53,705 bases of DNA from assembly GCA_030538075.1 (NCBI GenBank), contig JAUNUQ010000015.1, positions 1-53,705 of the forward strand, given 5' to 3'. The DNA comes from Tissierellia bacterium. Lineage in GTDB: Bacteria > Bacillota > Clostridia > Tissierellales > Peptoniphilaceae. The position numbers were made by a program, and so were the translations under genes. Below the pieces are notes generated by a model. The model was not told where the DNA came from and made no database searches. It worked only from the letters and a program-made list of their open reading frames with translations. Positions 32,447 to 41,720 of the stretch are shown here, piece by piece (position 1 is the first letter of the stretch; every line of letters begins with the position of its first letter).

Positions 32447-32475
32447 TTGAAAAAAACCCTTCGATCCCTTATAAT
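32447..32475 (+). promoter_or_regulatory. Sigma-A promoter of the mobA-like/rpoN operon
   Basis: TTGAAA (32447-32452), a 17-base spacer and a perfect TATAAT (32470-32475). Transcription would start near 32482, so the leader is only about 10 bases and consists mainly of the AGGAGG site. This rules out the longer frame starting at 32447. Confidence 0.75.
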
Positions 32476-32491
32476 GAGGTCAGGAGGCGAC

Positions 32492-33097
32492 ATGAAAAAT
32501 TCGATTTGTGGAGTTGTTGTCAGTGCGGGGTTGTCCTCTCGTATGGGTCAATTCAAGCCATTACTTCCCTATGGGGGCACGACCGTCATCGAATCCGTCA
32601 TCGGTTCCCTTCTAAGCGGCGGAGCTCAGCGGGTGATACTGGTACTCGGACACAGAGGAGGGGAAATTGAAGCTTCTCTGAAAGGGAGTCCGCATAGAGA
32701 TCATGTGGACCTCGTATACAACCGAGACTACCGGCAGTCAGAGATGATCGACTCCTATAGGATGGGATTGGCGCAGGCGGTTCGATATGAAATGGTTTTA
32801 CTACAGCCTGGGGATATGCCAGCGGTAAATCCGGAGATCATCAAAAAATTGATTACTCTGATGGTGGAGAATTCATATGAAATCGTATACCCATCAAATG
32901 GCACTCGAAGGCTTCATCCCGCCCTCATACGCGGTGGGTTTATCCCCGCCATACTCGATCGCCCTGCACCGATGGGGCTGGGTAAATTATTGACCGAGCT
33001 GTCATTGAAGACGGGTTACCTGTTGACCGAGGACAGGGGCAATGCGCTGGATTTAGATACAATGGAAGATTATTTTGATTTATTAAGGAAGAGGTAA
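32492..33097 (+). CDS. MobA-like NTP transferase (probable molybdenum cofactor cytidylyltransferase)
   Basis: This is a nucleotidyltransferase of about 201 residues with the N-terminal signature VVVSAGLSSRMGQFKPLLPYG, the MobA/MocA/IspD-type nucleotide loop with LSSRMG and the following Lys. LQPGDMPAV holds the metal-binding Asp. Overall it resembles MocA/YgfJ proteins, which add CMP to molybdopterin for xanthine-dehydrogenase-type enzymes, such as the one encoded at the window start. The ATG at 32492 follows AGGAGG by 4 bases. It is co-transcribed with rpoN, which starts 4 bases after its stop codon. Other small-molecule nucleotidyltransferase roles are possible. Confidence 0.8.
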   Translation: MKNSICGVVVSAGLSSRMGQFKPLLPYGGTTVIESVIGSLLSGGAQRVILVLGHRGGEIEASLKGSPHRDHVDLVYNRDYRQSEMIDSYRMGLAQAVRYEMVLLQPGDMPAVNPEIIKKLITLMVENSYEIVYPSNGTRRLHPALIRGGFIPAILDRPAPMGLGKLLTELSLKTGYLLTEDRGNALDLDTMEDYFDLLRKR

Positions 33098-33101
33098 TAT
33101 A

Positions 33102-34472
33102 ATGCGGCAGGGAATGCAGTTAATCACGGAACAGAGGCAGGAGCTGATCCTGTCACCCCAATTAAAACAATCGATTGAGATACTGCGGTTTTCGATGGAG
33201 GATCTCGTTGAATTCTTGAAGGAGGAGTCTCTGGAGAATCCAATGATGGAGTTGGAGGAGTCGGATACAAGCCCCAGTATCGAAGAGGGCCTTCGGGGAA
33301 ATATGGAAAGGGAAGAGCTATTGGAGTATGTGAACCGAAACGACTATTCCATGCCCTATTCTTCGGTTCAAGCTGAGGATTCGGACTATTCCTTCCTGAA
33401 TTTCACTTCGATGAGCTCCACTCTCAAAGAGGATCTGCTCTTTCAGTTGAACACCCTCCACATCGGCTATATGGAACGGCTGATCGGAGCGGAGATCATC
33501 GATCATCTCGACGAAAATGGATATCTGCGCACGCCGCCTGCTCGGATTGCCCATGATATGGGTGTCAGCGAAGAGGATGTGCGAGAGGTATTGGAGATCA
33601 TATGGACTTTTGAACCCAAGGGTGTAGCCAGCGAGAATCTACGGGATTGCCTGCTGCATCAGATCGGGCCAGAGGACGAAATGCTGCGTGTTCTCATTGA
33701 AGAGCATTTGGAGGACATCGCCTTTAACCGGATGAATCTCATCAGTAAAAAGCTGGGCATCCCCTTAGAGGAGCTATTGGGATATGTAGGTCAGATCAAA
33801 ATGCTAGATCCGAAGCCGGGCAGCTCATATGCAGACAACCAACCGGTGAAATATATCACACCAGATGCCACAATTGACAAGGTGGATGGGGAATACCAAA
33901 TCATCATGCACGATGAGTATTTGCCCCAGATCCATATCAGTGAAAACTATCGAAAAATGATCCTAGCAGGCGATGAGGAGACCGTAAAATTTTTGTCTAA
34001 GAAGCTGAACTCCGCCGAGTGGATTATTTCTAGCATCCAGCAGAGGAAGAGTACGATTCTCCGAATTCTGGAAGTCATAGTCCGAAACCAAAGGGGTTTT
34101 TTGGATCATGGCAAGAGATATCTGGCACCGATGAGTCAAAAAGCCGTAGCAGAGGAACTCGAACTGCATGAATCCACCATCAGCCGAGCGACGACAGACA
34201 AATATGTGGATACACCCCAGGGGATTTTGGAGTTGAAATACTTTTTCTCCAGTGAACTATCGACAGATTTCGGTACAGAAGTCTCATCTAAGGCGATCAT
34301 GGCGATGATTGAAGAGATCATACAGGCAGAGAATAAGAAGCGCCCCCTGAGCGACGCCAAGATCACAGATATGCTAAACGCCAAGGGGATCGATATCTCT
34401 CGCCGCACAGTGGCCAAGTATCGGGAGAATCTGGGCATTCAAAAGTCTTCGATGCGGAAAGAATATATCTGA
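33102..34472 (+). CDS. rpoN: RNA polymerase sigma-54 factor
   Basis: This is the alternative sigma factor of 456 residues needed at -24/-12 promoters. Region I is Gln/Leu-rich at the N-terminus (LITEQRQELILSPQLKQSIEIL), and a short acidic region II follows (about 50-80). The core-binding domain comes next, then the helix-turn-helix around 355-380 (MSQKAVAEELELHESTISRA), and the RpoN box is ISRRTVAKYRENLGI near the C-terminus. AAGAGG precedes the ATG. It shares an operon with a MobA-like gene and ends at a strong terminator. Its presence supports the sigma-54 promoters and activator found at 14597-16928. Confidence 0.97.
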   Translation: MRQGMQLITEQRQELILSPQLKQSIEILRFSMEDLVEFLKEESLENPMMELEESDTSPSIEEGLRGNMEREELLEYVNRNDYSMPYSSVQAEDSDYSFLNFTSMSSTLKEDLLFQLNTLHIGYMERLIGAEIIDHLDENGYLRTPPARIAHDMGVSEEDVREVLEIIWTFEPKGVASENLRDCLLHQIGPEDEMLRVLIEEHLEDIAFNRMNLISKKLGIPLEELLGYVGQIKMLDPKPGSSYADNQPVKYITPDATIDKVDGEYQIIMHDEYLPQIHISENYRKMILAGDEETVKFLSKKLNSAEWIISSIQQRKSTILRILEVIVRNQRGFLDHGKRYLAPMSQKAVAEELELHESTISRATTDKYVDTPQGILELKYFFSSELSTDFGTEVSSKAIMAMIEEIIQAENKKRPLSDAKITDMLNAKGIDISRRTVAKYRENLGIQKSSMRKEYI

Positions 34473-34505
34473 TCAATAAAATTTATGCGATACAACCGAG
34501 AAAAT

Positions 34506-34529
34506 GGCAGCCTGGTCTGCCTTTTTTTT
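34506..34529 (+). terminator. Terminator of rpoN
   Basis: Stem GGCAG/CTGCC (34506-34510 and 34517-34521), which A/T pairs may extend, followed by eight T. It lies 34 bases after the rpoN stop codon. Confidence 0.82.
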
Positions 34530-34940
34530 CTGCGATCCCACGAATTCTCAGCTTCAATGACAATGAAGAGTTGTCAACTACTAGATCTAGTGGAGATGGA
34601 TGGATGCACACTATTTATAGAATAAAGTTGGGGATTCCATGTATGGATTTACTTGAACTTTACTATTGACATTTGGATATCCACAAAAACAGAGATATAC
34701 CCACTACTCTATCCACACAATAAGGATCGTATTCTGGGTTTTCCACAGAGTTGTACACATTTATGTGGAAAATGTGGATAACTTATCCCCATGGCCGGGA
34801 GAAGGAGTTGGATATATAAATATTCACAGAAAAAAAGAAAAGTTAAATTTAACAGGATGTAAAGTCTATACGTTATTTTGCTGGGGGAGTGGGTATCATA
34901 TCAGTAATAAAGGATTTCTTTATTGTTAGGGGGTATACAG
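34530..34940. other. Long A+T-rich interval upstream of hpf
   Basis: This stretch has no gene over 411 bases. It contains the DnaA-box cluster (34677-34791), then a very A+T-rich segment (34811-34880), then the ribosome-binding site of hpf. A perfect TTGACA lies at 34666-34671, but no matching -10 box is found at normal spacing, so the hpf promoter is not located. Confidence 0.6.
34677..34791. promoter_or_regulatory. Cluster of seven DnaA-box-like 9-mers
   Basis: Within 115 bases, relative to TTATCCACA: ATATCCACA (34677), CTATCCACA (34709), TTTTCCACA (34739), TTGTACACA (34751), TGTGGAAAA (34764, reverse), TGTGGATAA (34773, reverse, perfect) and TTATCCCCA (34783). All others differ at one position except TTGTACACA, which differs at two. 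An A+T-rich segment follows. This is the layout of a DnaA-binding locus or an origin, although no dnaA or dnaN gene is nearby. Confidence 0.6.
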
Positions 34941-35477
34941 ATGAAGATCAAGTATAACGGTAAGAACGTGGAAGTAGGCGATCGCCTAAGGGAAAAGACC
35001 GAGAAAAAATTGTTGAAACTGGACAAGTATTTTCGGGAGGATGTCGATGCGCATGTGACATTTAGCGCAATCAAGAATAAACGGGTAGTGGAAGTGACCA
35101 TTTTCATCCCTGGTGCAATCCTCCGAGCAGAGGAGACGACAATGGATATCCAAGAGTCGTTGGACCGAGTTACGGAGGCGTTGGAACGACAGATTCGCAA
35201 GCATAAGACCAAGCTCAAGAAATTTGCGAAGGGGGAGACCATCAAGTTCGAGAACCTACAGGAACCAGAGACGGCCACAGGAGAAGCAGAAGAGCATGGC
35301 AAGATCGTCAAGGTGAAACGATTTGGCATCAAGCCCATGTCCTCAGAAGAGGCTGTATTGCAGATGGAGCTGCTCGCACATGATTTCTTCGTCTATCAAG
35401 ACGCGGAGACCGATGAGGTACGGGTGGTGTACAAGAGACTTGATGGACATTATGGGCTCATAGAACCCGAGTATTAA
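34941..35477 (+). CDS. hpf: Ribosome hibernation promoting factor, long form
   Basis: This is a long HPF of 178 residues that pairs 70S ribosomes into inactive 100S dimers in stationary phase. The N-terminal S30AE domain (about 1-100) has the basic stretch ALERQIRKHKTKLKKF. The C-terminal dimerisation domain (about 120-178) has VKRFGIKPMSSEEAVLQMEL and VVYKRLDGHYGLIEP. The start at 34941 has AGGGGG at 7-base spacing; the frame extends to 34923 without support. It precedes secA, the common order in Firmicutes, with a hairpin and a separate promoter between them. Confidence 0.95.
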   Translation: MKIKYNGKNVEVGDRLREKTEKKLLKLDKYFREDVDAHVTFSAIKNKRVVEVTIFIPGAILRAEETTMDIQESLDRVTEALERQIRKHKTKLKKFAKGETIKFENLQEPETATGEAEEHGKIVKVKRFGIKPMSSEEAVLQMELLAHDFFVYQDAETDEVRVVYKRLDGHYGLIEPEY

Positions 35478-35486
35478 ATTTACACA

Positions 35487-35510
35487 AAGCGCCTGGGCAA
35501 CCAGGCGCTT
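35487..35510 (+). terminator. Terminator of hpf
   Basis: A perfect 10-bp stem, AAGCGCCTGG (35487-35496) with CCAGGCGCTT (35501-35510), and a GCAA tetraloop. The tail is T-rich but interrupted (TTATCTATTT), so termination may be incomplete. Confidence 0.7.
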
Positions 35511-35516
35511 ATCTAT

Positions 35517-35545
35517 TTGTACAATTAATCTACTAATGGTAAAAT
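35517..35545 (+). promoter_or_regulatory. Sigma-A promoter of secA
   Basis: TTGTAC (35517-35522), a 17-base spacer and TAAAAT (35540-35545), 27 bases before the secA ATG and just after the hpf terminator. Confidence 0.65.
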
Positions 35546-35572
35546 GAAAGATGAGTGTAAAGGAGTGATAAT

Positions 35573-38323
35573 ATGGGATTTTTAAGTAAATTGTTCGGCA
35601 CTCCGGACGAGAGAGAAGTCAAAAAAATTCAGCCATTGGTGGATAAAATAGACGAGTTAGGCCCAGGGATTGAATCCCTTTCCGATGTGCAGTTAAGAGA
35701 AAAAACCCAAGAGTTTAAGGATCGACTCGCCCAAGGAGAGACTTTAGACGACCTGTTGCCGGAGGCCTTTGCCGTCGTGCGAGAAGCATCGAAGCGGGTG
35801 CTCGGCATGCGTCAATACAGGGTACAGCTGATCGGTGGGATCATCCTTCATCAAGGACGGATCGCCGAGATGAAAACAGGAGAGGGAAAGACCCTTGTGG
35901 CGACGCTGCCTGCATATCTGAATGCCCTATCGGGAAAAGGGGTGCACATCGTCACCGTCAACGACTATTTGGCGAAACGGGACCGGGACTGGATGGGCAA
36001 GGTCTATGAGTTCTTAGATCTCACCGTGGGCTGTATTGTATATGGCCTCAACAATGAAGAGCGCCGTAAGGAATACGCAGCAGACATCACATATGGAACC
36101 AATAACCAATTTGGATTTGACTACCTGAGGGACAATATGGTGGTCTATAAAAATGAGATGGTTCAGCGAGAATTGAACTATGCCATCGTGGACGAGGTCG
36201 ACTCGATTTTGGTCGACGAAGCGAGAACTCCTCTGATTATCTCCGGGGAAGGGGATAAATCTACGGATATGTACAGGCAGGCAGACCAGTTCGCGAAGGG
36301 TCTATCCATGCGTAAACTGGATCCCTCTGAAGATAAGACCGATCCTTTTAACCGGGAAATGGTAGTGGAGACGGTGGACATCGTCGTCGACGAAAAGCGG
36401 AAGACGGCAAGTTTGACGGAGCAGGGCACGGAGAAAGCAGAGAAATACTTCGCCTTAGAGAATCTATCGGATCCTGAGAATATGGAAGTCGCCCATCATA
36501 TCAACCAGGCCCTAAAGGCGCGCCATACTATGCACCGAGACATCGACTATGTGGTCAAGGACGGAGAGGTCCTGATCGTCGATGAGTTCACCGGTCGTAT
36601 TATGCAGGGACGAAGATACTCGGACGGTCTGCATCAGGCGATCGAGGCAAAAGAAAATGTATCTGTGCAGAGTGAATCCAAGACCCTTGCTACCATCACC
36701 TTCCAGAACTATTTCCGGATGTTTTCAAAACTGGCGGGCATGACCGGTACTGCCAAGACAGAAGAGGCGGAATTCAGCGAGATCTACAATATGGATGTCG
36801 TGGAGATCCCGACGAATAAACCCATGGTCCGAAAGGACTTAAACGATGTGGTCTATCTGAATGAAGTGGCGAAATTCCGTGCCATTGTCGATGAAATTGA
36901 AAGGGTACACCAGAGCGGTCAACCCATTCTCGTGGGGACCATCTCGATAGAAAAATCGGAGCTACTCAGTCAGCTGTTAAAGCGAAAGGGCATTCGCAAT
37001 CATGAGGTCCTAAACGCAAAGTATCACGATAAAGAGGCGGAGATCGTCGCCCAAGCCGGTACCTTCGGCACCATCACCATCGCCACCAATATGGCGGGCC
37101 GTGGTACAGATATCGTGCTCGGTGGAAATCCCGATATGAAGGCGAAGCTGAAGCTGAAAAAAGATGGCATGAGCGACGAATTGCTCGAACAGGTGGACAG
37201 CTTTGCCGTCACAGAGGATGTGGAGATCCTAGAGGCCCGTAGCCGATATAAGGAGCTGCGAGAGCAGTTTAAAGTCGAGACCGACGCCGATGCCGAGAAG
37301 GTGATCGAGGCTGGCGGGCTGTATATCATCGGTACCGAGCGTCATGAGTCTCGCCGTATCGACAACCAGCTCCGTGGTCGTTCTGGTCGGCAGGGAGACC
37401 CGGGCACCTCGAAGTTCTTCATCTCCCTGGAGGATGATCTGATGCGACTCTTCGGAGGCGAGACCATCCAAAGACTGATCGATAGCGGAAATTTCCCAGA
37501 GGATGAACCAATTGAAGCCAAGATCCTCACCGGCGCCATCGAGAGGGCACAGCGCAAGGTAGAAGCTAATAACTTCAGCATTCGAAAGCATGTCCTGGAA
37601 TATGATAATGTCATGAACCTCCAGAGAAATACCATCTACAAAGAGCGAAAGTCCGTGCTGGATGGGGAAAATATGAAGGACTATATCATGTCCATGTTAG
37701 ACGGCTTGGTGGACAGTGCGGTCGATGCCTATACTTCTGCAGAGAAGCAGCAGGATTGGGAACTGGAAGCTCTTTTTGCCTATCTGAACAATATCTGTCT
37801 GCCGAAGGGATCTGTGCCCATCGTAGATGTGAATCAGCTCACGCCAGAAGGCTTAAAAACGGATATTCTAAAGGCGTCTAAAGCCTTTTATGAACAAAAA
37901 GAGCGGGAACTAGGCGAAGAGATGATGCGAGAGCTGGAGCGTATGATCTTGCTGCGCGTCGTGGACACCAAATGGATGGATCACATTGACGCAATGGATC
38001 AACTTCGTCAGGGGATTGGCCTTCGATCCTATGGTCAGGAAAACCCCGTGCGAGCTTATGAAAAAGAGGGCTTCGATATGTTTGAGGAGATGAATCACTC
38101 CATCGTAGAGGATACCCTGCGCACGATGTTCCATATGGAGAAACCCAGAAATACCCAGCGCGTCGCAGTGGCCCGTCCGACTCGGACGAGTGATGAACCC
38201 CAGAAGACAGTCGTTAAGGGCAAGAAAATTGGAGTGAATGATCCCTGTCCCTGTGGCAGTGGAAAAAAATATAAGAAATGCTGCGGGTCTCCCGCAAAGT
38301 TGAATCAAAAATCCAAAGCATAG
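35573..38323 (+). CDS. secA: Preprotein translocase ATPase SecA
   Basis: This is the motor of Sec-dependent export, 916 residues, of a size with a retained C-terminal linker. Walker A is EMKTGEGKT near residue 101, and Walker B/DEAD-like is [18 protein letters not shown] near residue 205. Helicase-domain motifs [14 protein letters not shown] and [12 protein letters not shown] lie near 505 and 603. The last residues carry a SEC-C zinc site, [15 protein letters not shown], which binds SecB or ribosomes. AAAGGAG precedes the ATG. prfB starts 10 bases after the stop codon, so the two are probably co-transcribed, a widespread arrangement in Firmicutes. Confidence 0.97.
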   Translation: MGFLSKLFGTPDEREVKKIQPLVDKIDELGPGIESLSDVQLREKTQEFKDRLAQGETLDDLLPEAFAVVREASKRVLGMRQYRVQLIGGIILHQGRIAEMKTGEGKTLVATLPAYLNALSGKGVHIVTVNDYLAKRDRDWMGKVYEFLDLTVGCIVYGLNNEERRKEYAADITYGTNNQFGFDYLRDNMVVYKNEMVQRELNYAIVDEVDSILVDEARTPLIISGEGDKSTDMYRQADQFAKGLSMRKLDPSEDKTDPFNREMVVETVDIVVDEKRKTASLTEQGTEKAEKYFALENLSDPENMEVAHHINQALKARHTMHRDIDYVVKDGEVLIVDEFTGRIMQGRRYSDGLHQAIEAKENVSVQSESKTLATITFQNYFRMFSKLAGMTGTAKTEEAEFSEIYNMDVVEIPTNKPMVRKDLNDVVYLNEVAKFRAIVDEIERVHQSGQPILVGTISIEKSELLSQLLKRKGIRNHEVLNAKYHDKEAEIVAQAGTFGTITIATNMAGRGTDIVLGGNPDMKAKLKLKKDGMSDELLEQVDSFAVTEDVEILEARSRYKELREQFKVETDADAEKVIEAGGLYIIGTERHESRRIDNQLRGRSGRQGDPGTSKFFISLEDDLMRLFGGETIQRLIDSGNFPEDEPIEAKILTGAIERAQRKVEANNFSIRKHVLEYDNVMNLQRNTIYKERKSVLDGENMKDYIMSMLDGLVDSAVDAYTSAEKQQDWELEALFAYLNNICLPKGSVPIVDVNQLTPEGLKTDILKASKAFYEQKERELGEEMMRELERMILLRVVDTKWMDHIDAMDQLRQGIGLRSYGQENPVRAYEKEGFDMFEEMNHSIVEDTLRTMFHMEKPRNTQRVAVARPTRTSDEPQKTVVKGKKIGVNDPCPCGSGKKYKKCCGSPAKLNQKSKA

Positions 38324-38333
38324 GGGTGATAAT

Positions 38334-39456
38334 GTGGTAGAAATCGCAGAGATCCGTTCAAAACTAGAGGAGATGGATCAAACACTGCAGGAAATCGGTG
38401 GGTCCCTTTGACGTCGCTAACAAAAGGGAACAGGTGGAAAGACTAGAAGAAGAGGGGACGAAACCAGGGTTTTGGGATGATGTGGAAACTGCCCAGGCCT
38501 CCATTCAAAGATTGAAACAATTAAAACTCGTCACAGATCAGTATGAAGAGCTTCAAGACGGACTGGAAGAGGCGAGGGTCTTACTTGAGATGGTAGAGGA
38601 AGAAGAGAGCTTTGAGTTCCTAGAGGAATTGGGAAAAAACCTGGACTCTCTGGAGTGCACCCTTGAGGAATTCAAGTTGGAGGCTCTCCTGTCTGGAGAA
38701 TACGACGAGAACAATGCCATCGTGTCCGTTCATGCTGGGGTCGGTGGCCTCGAAGCGCAGGACTGGGCAGAGATGCTCTTTCGCATGTACACCCGCTGGG
38801 TGTCGGATCGGGAATTTACCTACCGGGTTACAGATTACAACTCAGACACGGAGGGGGGCATTAAGTCGGTCACCTTCGTAGTGAACGGATACAATGCCTA
38901 TGGTTATCTGAAAGGCGAGAAGGGGGTCCACAGGCTGGTTCGCATCTCTCCATTTGACACCTCCAACCGAAGGCATACCTCCTTTGCCAGTGTGGATGTA
39001 TTCCCCGAGCTAAAGGCCACGGATAATGTGGAGATCAACCAATCGGATTTAAAAATCGACACCTATCGAGCGACGGGGGCTGGTGGTCAGCATGTCAATA
39101 CGACGGACTCCGCTGTGCGCATCACGCATATACCGACGGGGGTGGTGGTACAGTGCCAATCCGAACGCAGCCAGATCTCCAACCGGGAGACGGCCATGCG
39201 GATGCTCTATGCCAAGTTGCTCCAGATTGCTGAGGAAGAGCAAAAGGAGAAGATCGACGACATCCAGGGGAAATACACCCAGATCGGCTGGGGATCGCAG
39301 ATTCGATCCTATGTCTTTCACCCTTATCAGATGGTGAAGGATCATAGGACCCAAGAGGAGACGGGCAATATTCAGGCCGTCATGGATGGAGAGATCGAAT
39401 CCTTTATCAATGCATGTCTAAAGCATGGTGCAGCGAAACGAAACCAAAGGGATTAA
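38334..39456 (+). CDS. prfB: Peptide chain release factor 2, with programmed +1 frameshift
   Basis: RF2 recognises UGA and UAA stop codons. The first part runs from GTG 38334 (AGGGG upstream) for 25 codons, VVEIAEIRSKLEEMDQTLQE and then IGGSL, ending at an in-frame TGA (38409-38411). Translation must skip one base there and continue as DVANKREQ from 38410 to 39456, giving about 373 residues. The stop-codon reading motif SPF is in RISPFDTSNRR, and the catalytic GGQ is in TGAGGQHVNTTDSAV. The frameshift makes RF2 regulate its own synthesis. It is not a pseudogene. It follows secA by 10 bases and ends at a terminator at 39499. Confidence 0.95.
38397..38412 (+). promoter_or_regulatory. RF2 programmed frameshift site
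   Basis: The sequence reads GGTGGG-TCC-CTT-TGA-C: a Shine-Dalgarno-like G-rich run 3 bases before the CTT slip codon, then TGA followed by C, the weak stop context. The Escherichia coli site is AGGGGG-TAT-CTT-TGA-C, so all elements are conserved. The stop is at 38409-38411. Confidence 0.95.
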
Positions 39457-39498
39457 TACGGGGATAGATCCTCGATAGAACTGGATATGGGAGAAGAC

Positions 39499-39544
39499 AA
39501 GGGGCTTTCAGTCGCTTGCGAGAGCGAGGGAAGCCCCTTATTTT
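39499..39544 (+). terminator. Terminator of secA-prfB
   Basis: AAGGGGCTT (39499-39507) pairs with AAGCCCCTT (39531-39539), enclosing a second stem TCGCT/AGCGA, and is followed by TTATTTTA. It lies 43 bases after the prfB stop codon. Confidence 0.85.
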
Positions 39545-39559
39545 ACGCACGGAGGTAGT

Positions 39560-41665
39560 ATGAATTTTGAAACACAGATCGCACAGAAGCTAGGTGTAAA
39601 ACCCAAGCAGGTGACAGCAGCCGCTCAACTGATAGACGAGGGGAATACGATACCCTTTATTGCCCGATATCGAAAAGAATTGACCGATGGGCTCACGGAT
39701 GAACAGCTTCGAAATCTAGATAGGGAATTGAAATACCTAAGGGGACTTCAAGAACGCAAAGAGGATATCACAAGGCTCCTAGAGGAAAAGGGCGTCTTAG
39801 ATGAGAACCTTCAAGCTGCTCTCGCTCAAGCAGACACATTGCAGCAAGTTGAGGACATCTACCTACCCTATCGTCCCAAACGACGAACCAGAGCCACTGT
39901 GGCGATTGAGAAGGGCTTTCAGCCACTGGCGGACTACATTATGGCACAGAAGGGAAATCAGGCGGAATTGACGTCGATGATCGAGGGCTTTGTCGGCGAG
40001 CAGACCGGTGCTGAAACTGCAGAAGAGGCGGTGGGCTATGCCATGGACATCCTGGCAGCTCAGGTCTCCGAAAACGCCAGGGCAAGGGACTATGTCCGCC
40101 GGATCGGCAATCGAGGGGGCAAGGTCATCGTCTCCAAGACGAAGGATGCCCCTGAGGATTCCGTCTATGCCAATTACTTTGACTATGAAGAGCCGATTAG
40201 GGAGATAACTCCCCATCGCATCCTCGCCATCAACCGTGGGGAGAGGGAGGGACATCTGAAGATCGCCCTCCTATTTGAGGAGGAGAAAATTCTCCCCTCC
40301 TTGCGCTCGGTTTTCGCCGTTGATCGGGAGTCTCCGTCCTTTCAGTTGGTCTGTAGGGCCATTGAAGACGGTTATCAGAGGCTCTTGTATCCCTCTATCC
40401 AGACAGAGCTGAGGAATGAACTGAAGGAGAGGGCAGATGCTGCGTCCATCCATGTCTTCGCCTCGAATCTCAAGCCCTATCTGATGCAATCCCCCTTAAA
40501 GGGAAAGGTGATTCTGGGGATGGATCCAGGGTATCGAACGGGCTGTAAACTGGCGGTGATATCTGAGACGGGAGAAGTGCTCGACCACGGCGTGGTCCAT
40601 GTGGCCACTTCGAAGGGAAGGGCCAAAGAGGCGGAGAGAGAGGTGCTGCGGCTGTTGAAGGCGCATCAGATTGGACTCATCGCCATCGGCAATGGGACGG
40701 CGTCCCGGGAGACGGAATCCTTTATCGCAGATCTGATACAAGGTCACGACCTGGACTTGCAATATACCATCGTCAATGAATCAGGAGCTTCCATCTATTC
40801 CGCTTCAGAGCTTGGACAGGCGGAGTTTCCAGACCTAGATGTGACCATTCGAGGGGCCATCTCCATCGCCCGCCGGGTTCAAGATCCCCTGGCGGAGCTG
40901 GTAAAAATCGAACCCAAGCATATTGGCGTCGGACAGTATCAACATGATGTCAATCAAAAACAATTGGACGAGACCCTGCATGCCGTCGTGGAGTCCTGTG
41001 TAAATCAGGTGGGAGTGGATGTGAATACGGCTTCCAAATCCCTGTTAACCTATGTATCTGGTGTCACTGCCAAAGTCGCAGATCAGATCCTGGCCCATAA
41101 GAGGGAGAATGGCTTGATCCAGAGCAAGGCGGAGATCAAGAAGATCAAAGGGATCGGACCCAAGACCTTTCAACAATGTGCTGGATTCCTTCGGATTCCT
41201 GAGTCGAGTAACCCCTTAGATAACACCGGGGTCCACCCGGAGTCCTATCCCCAAGCCAAAAAACTATTGGGAGAGGATCTAAAGACCATTGACGTCAAGG
41301 CGAAGGCAGAGGAGCTGGAAATTGGTCTGCCGACCCTGATGGATATATTGGAGGAGATGAAAAAGCCCGGTCGTGACCCTAGAGACCAGATGCCTGAGCC
41401 CATCACCCGCTCAGATATATTGACCCTAGAGGATTTATCCGTCGGAATGGAGCTAGAGGGAACGGTGCGAAATGTGGTCGACTTCGGTGCCTTCGTGGAT
41501 ATCGGAGTTGGAACCGATGGCTTGGTTCACATCTCACAGATGTCTGAGACCTATATCAAACACCCCTCAGATGTGGTAGAGGTGTCCCAGGTGGTGAGTG
41601 TCCGAGTGATCATGGTGGATAAAAAGGCGGAAAAGATCGGCTTATCAATGAAACCGTCTCGCTAA
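39560..41665 (+). CDS. tex: Tex-family RNA-binding transcription accessory protein
   Basis: This is a conserved bacterial protein of 701 residues related to eukaryotic Spt6; it binds nucleic acid and affects transcription. Domains in order: Tex N-terminal helical region (KPKQVTAAAQLIDEGNTIPF), a YqgF/RNase H-like fold near 320-450 (ILGMDPGYRTGCKLAVI), helix-hairpin-helix motifs near 480-560 (GVTAKVADQILAHK and IKGIGPKTFQQCAGF) and a C-terminal S1 domain (GTVRNVVDFGAFVDIGVGTDGLVHISQMS). GGAGG precedes the ATG. It has a terminator before it and its own transcription unit. The exact role in this organism is not evident from context. Confidence 0.95.
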   Translation: MNFETQIAQKLGVKPKQVTAAAQLIDEGNTIPFIARYRKELTDGLTDEQLRNLDRELKYLRGLQERKEDITRLLEEKGVLDENLQAALAQADTLQQVEDIYLPYRPKRRTRATVAIEKGFQPLADYIMAQKGNQAELTSMIEGFVGEQTGAETAEEAVGYAMDILAAQVSENARARDYVRRIGNRGGKVIVSKTKDAPEDSVYANYFDYEEPIREITPHRILAINRGEREGHLKIALLFEEEKILPSLRSVFAVDRESPSFQLVCRAIEDGYQRLLYPSIQTELRNELKERADAASIHVFASNLKPYLMQSPLKGKVILGMDPGYRTGCKLAVISETGEVLDHGVVHVATSKGRAKEAEREVLRLLKAHQIGLIAIGNGTASRETESFIADLIQGHDLDLQYTIVNESGASIYSASELGQAEFPDLDVTIRGAISIARRVQDPLAELVKIEPKHIGVGQYQHDVNQKQLDETLHAVVESCVNQVGVDVNTASKSLLTYVSGVTAKVADQILAHKRENGLIQSKAEIKKIKGIGPKTFQQCAGFLRIPESSNPLDNTGVHPESYPQAKKLLGEDLKTIDVKAKAEELEIGLPTLMDILEEMKKPGRDPRDQMPEPITRSDILTLEDLSVGMELEGTVRNVVDFGAFVDIGVGTDGLVHISQMSETYIKHPSDVVEVSQVVSVRVIMVDKKAEKIGLSMKPSR

Positions 41666-41720
41666 TATGTTATACTTTACCCATCATAAAGGGATGGAAT
41701 GTAGGGGAAGATGGTGAATT

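Noticed and set aside
32436-32451. Sigma-54-like site before the mobA-like gene (TGGCAT-N5-TTGAA)
   Set aside because: The invariant GC of the -12 box is GA, and a good sigma-A promoter overlaps it.
34666-34694. TTGACA promoter for hpf
   Set aside because: The hexamer at 17-base spacing is ACAGAG; no acceptable -10 box was found.
38398-38409. prfB starting at GTG 38398
   Set aside because: It has no ribosome-binding role of its own; the G-rich run is the frameshift stimulator and the true start is GTG 38334.
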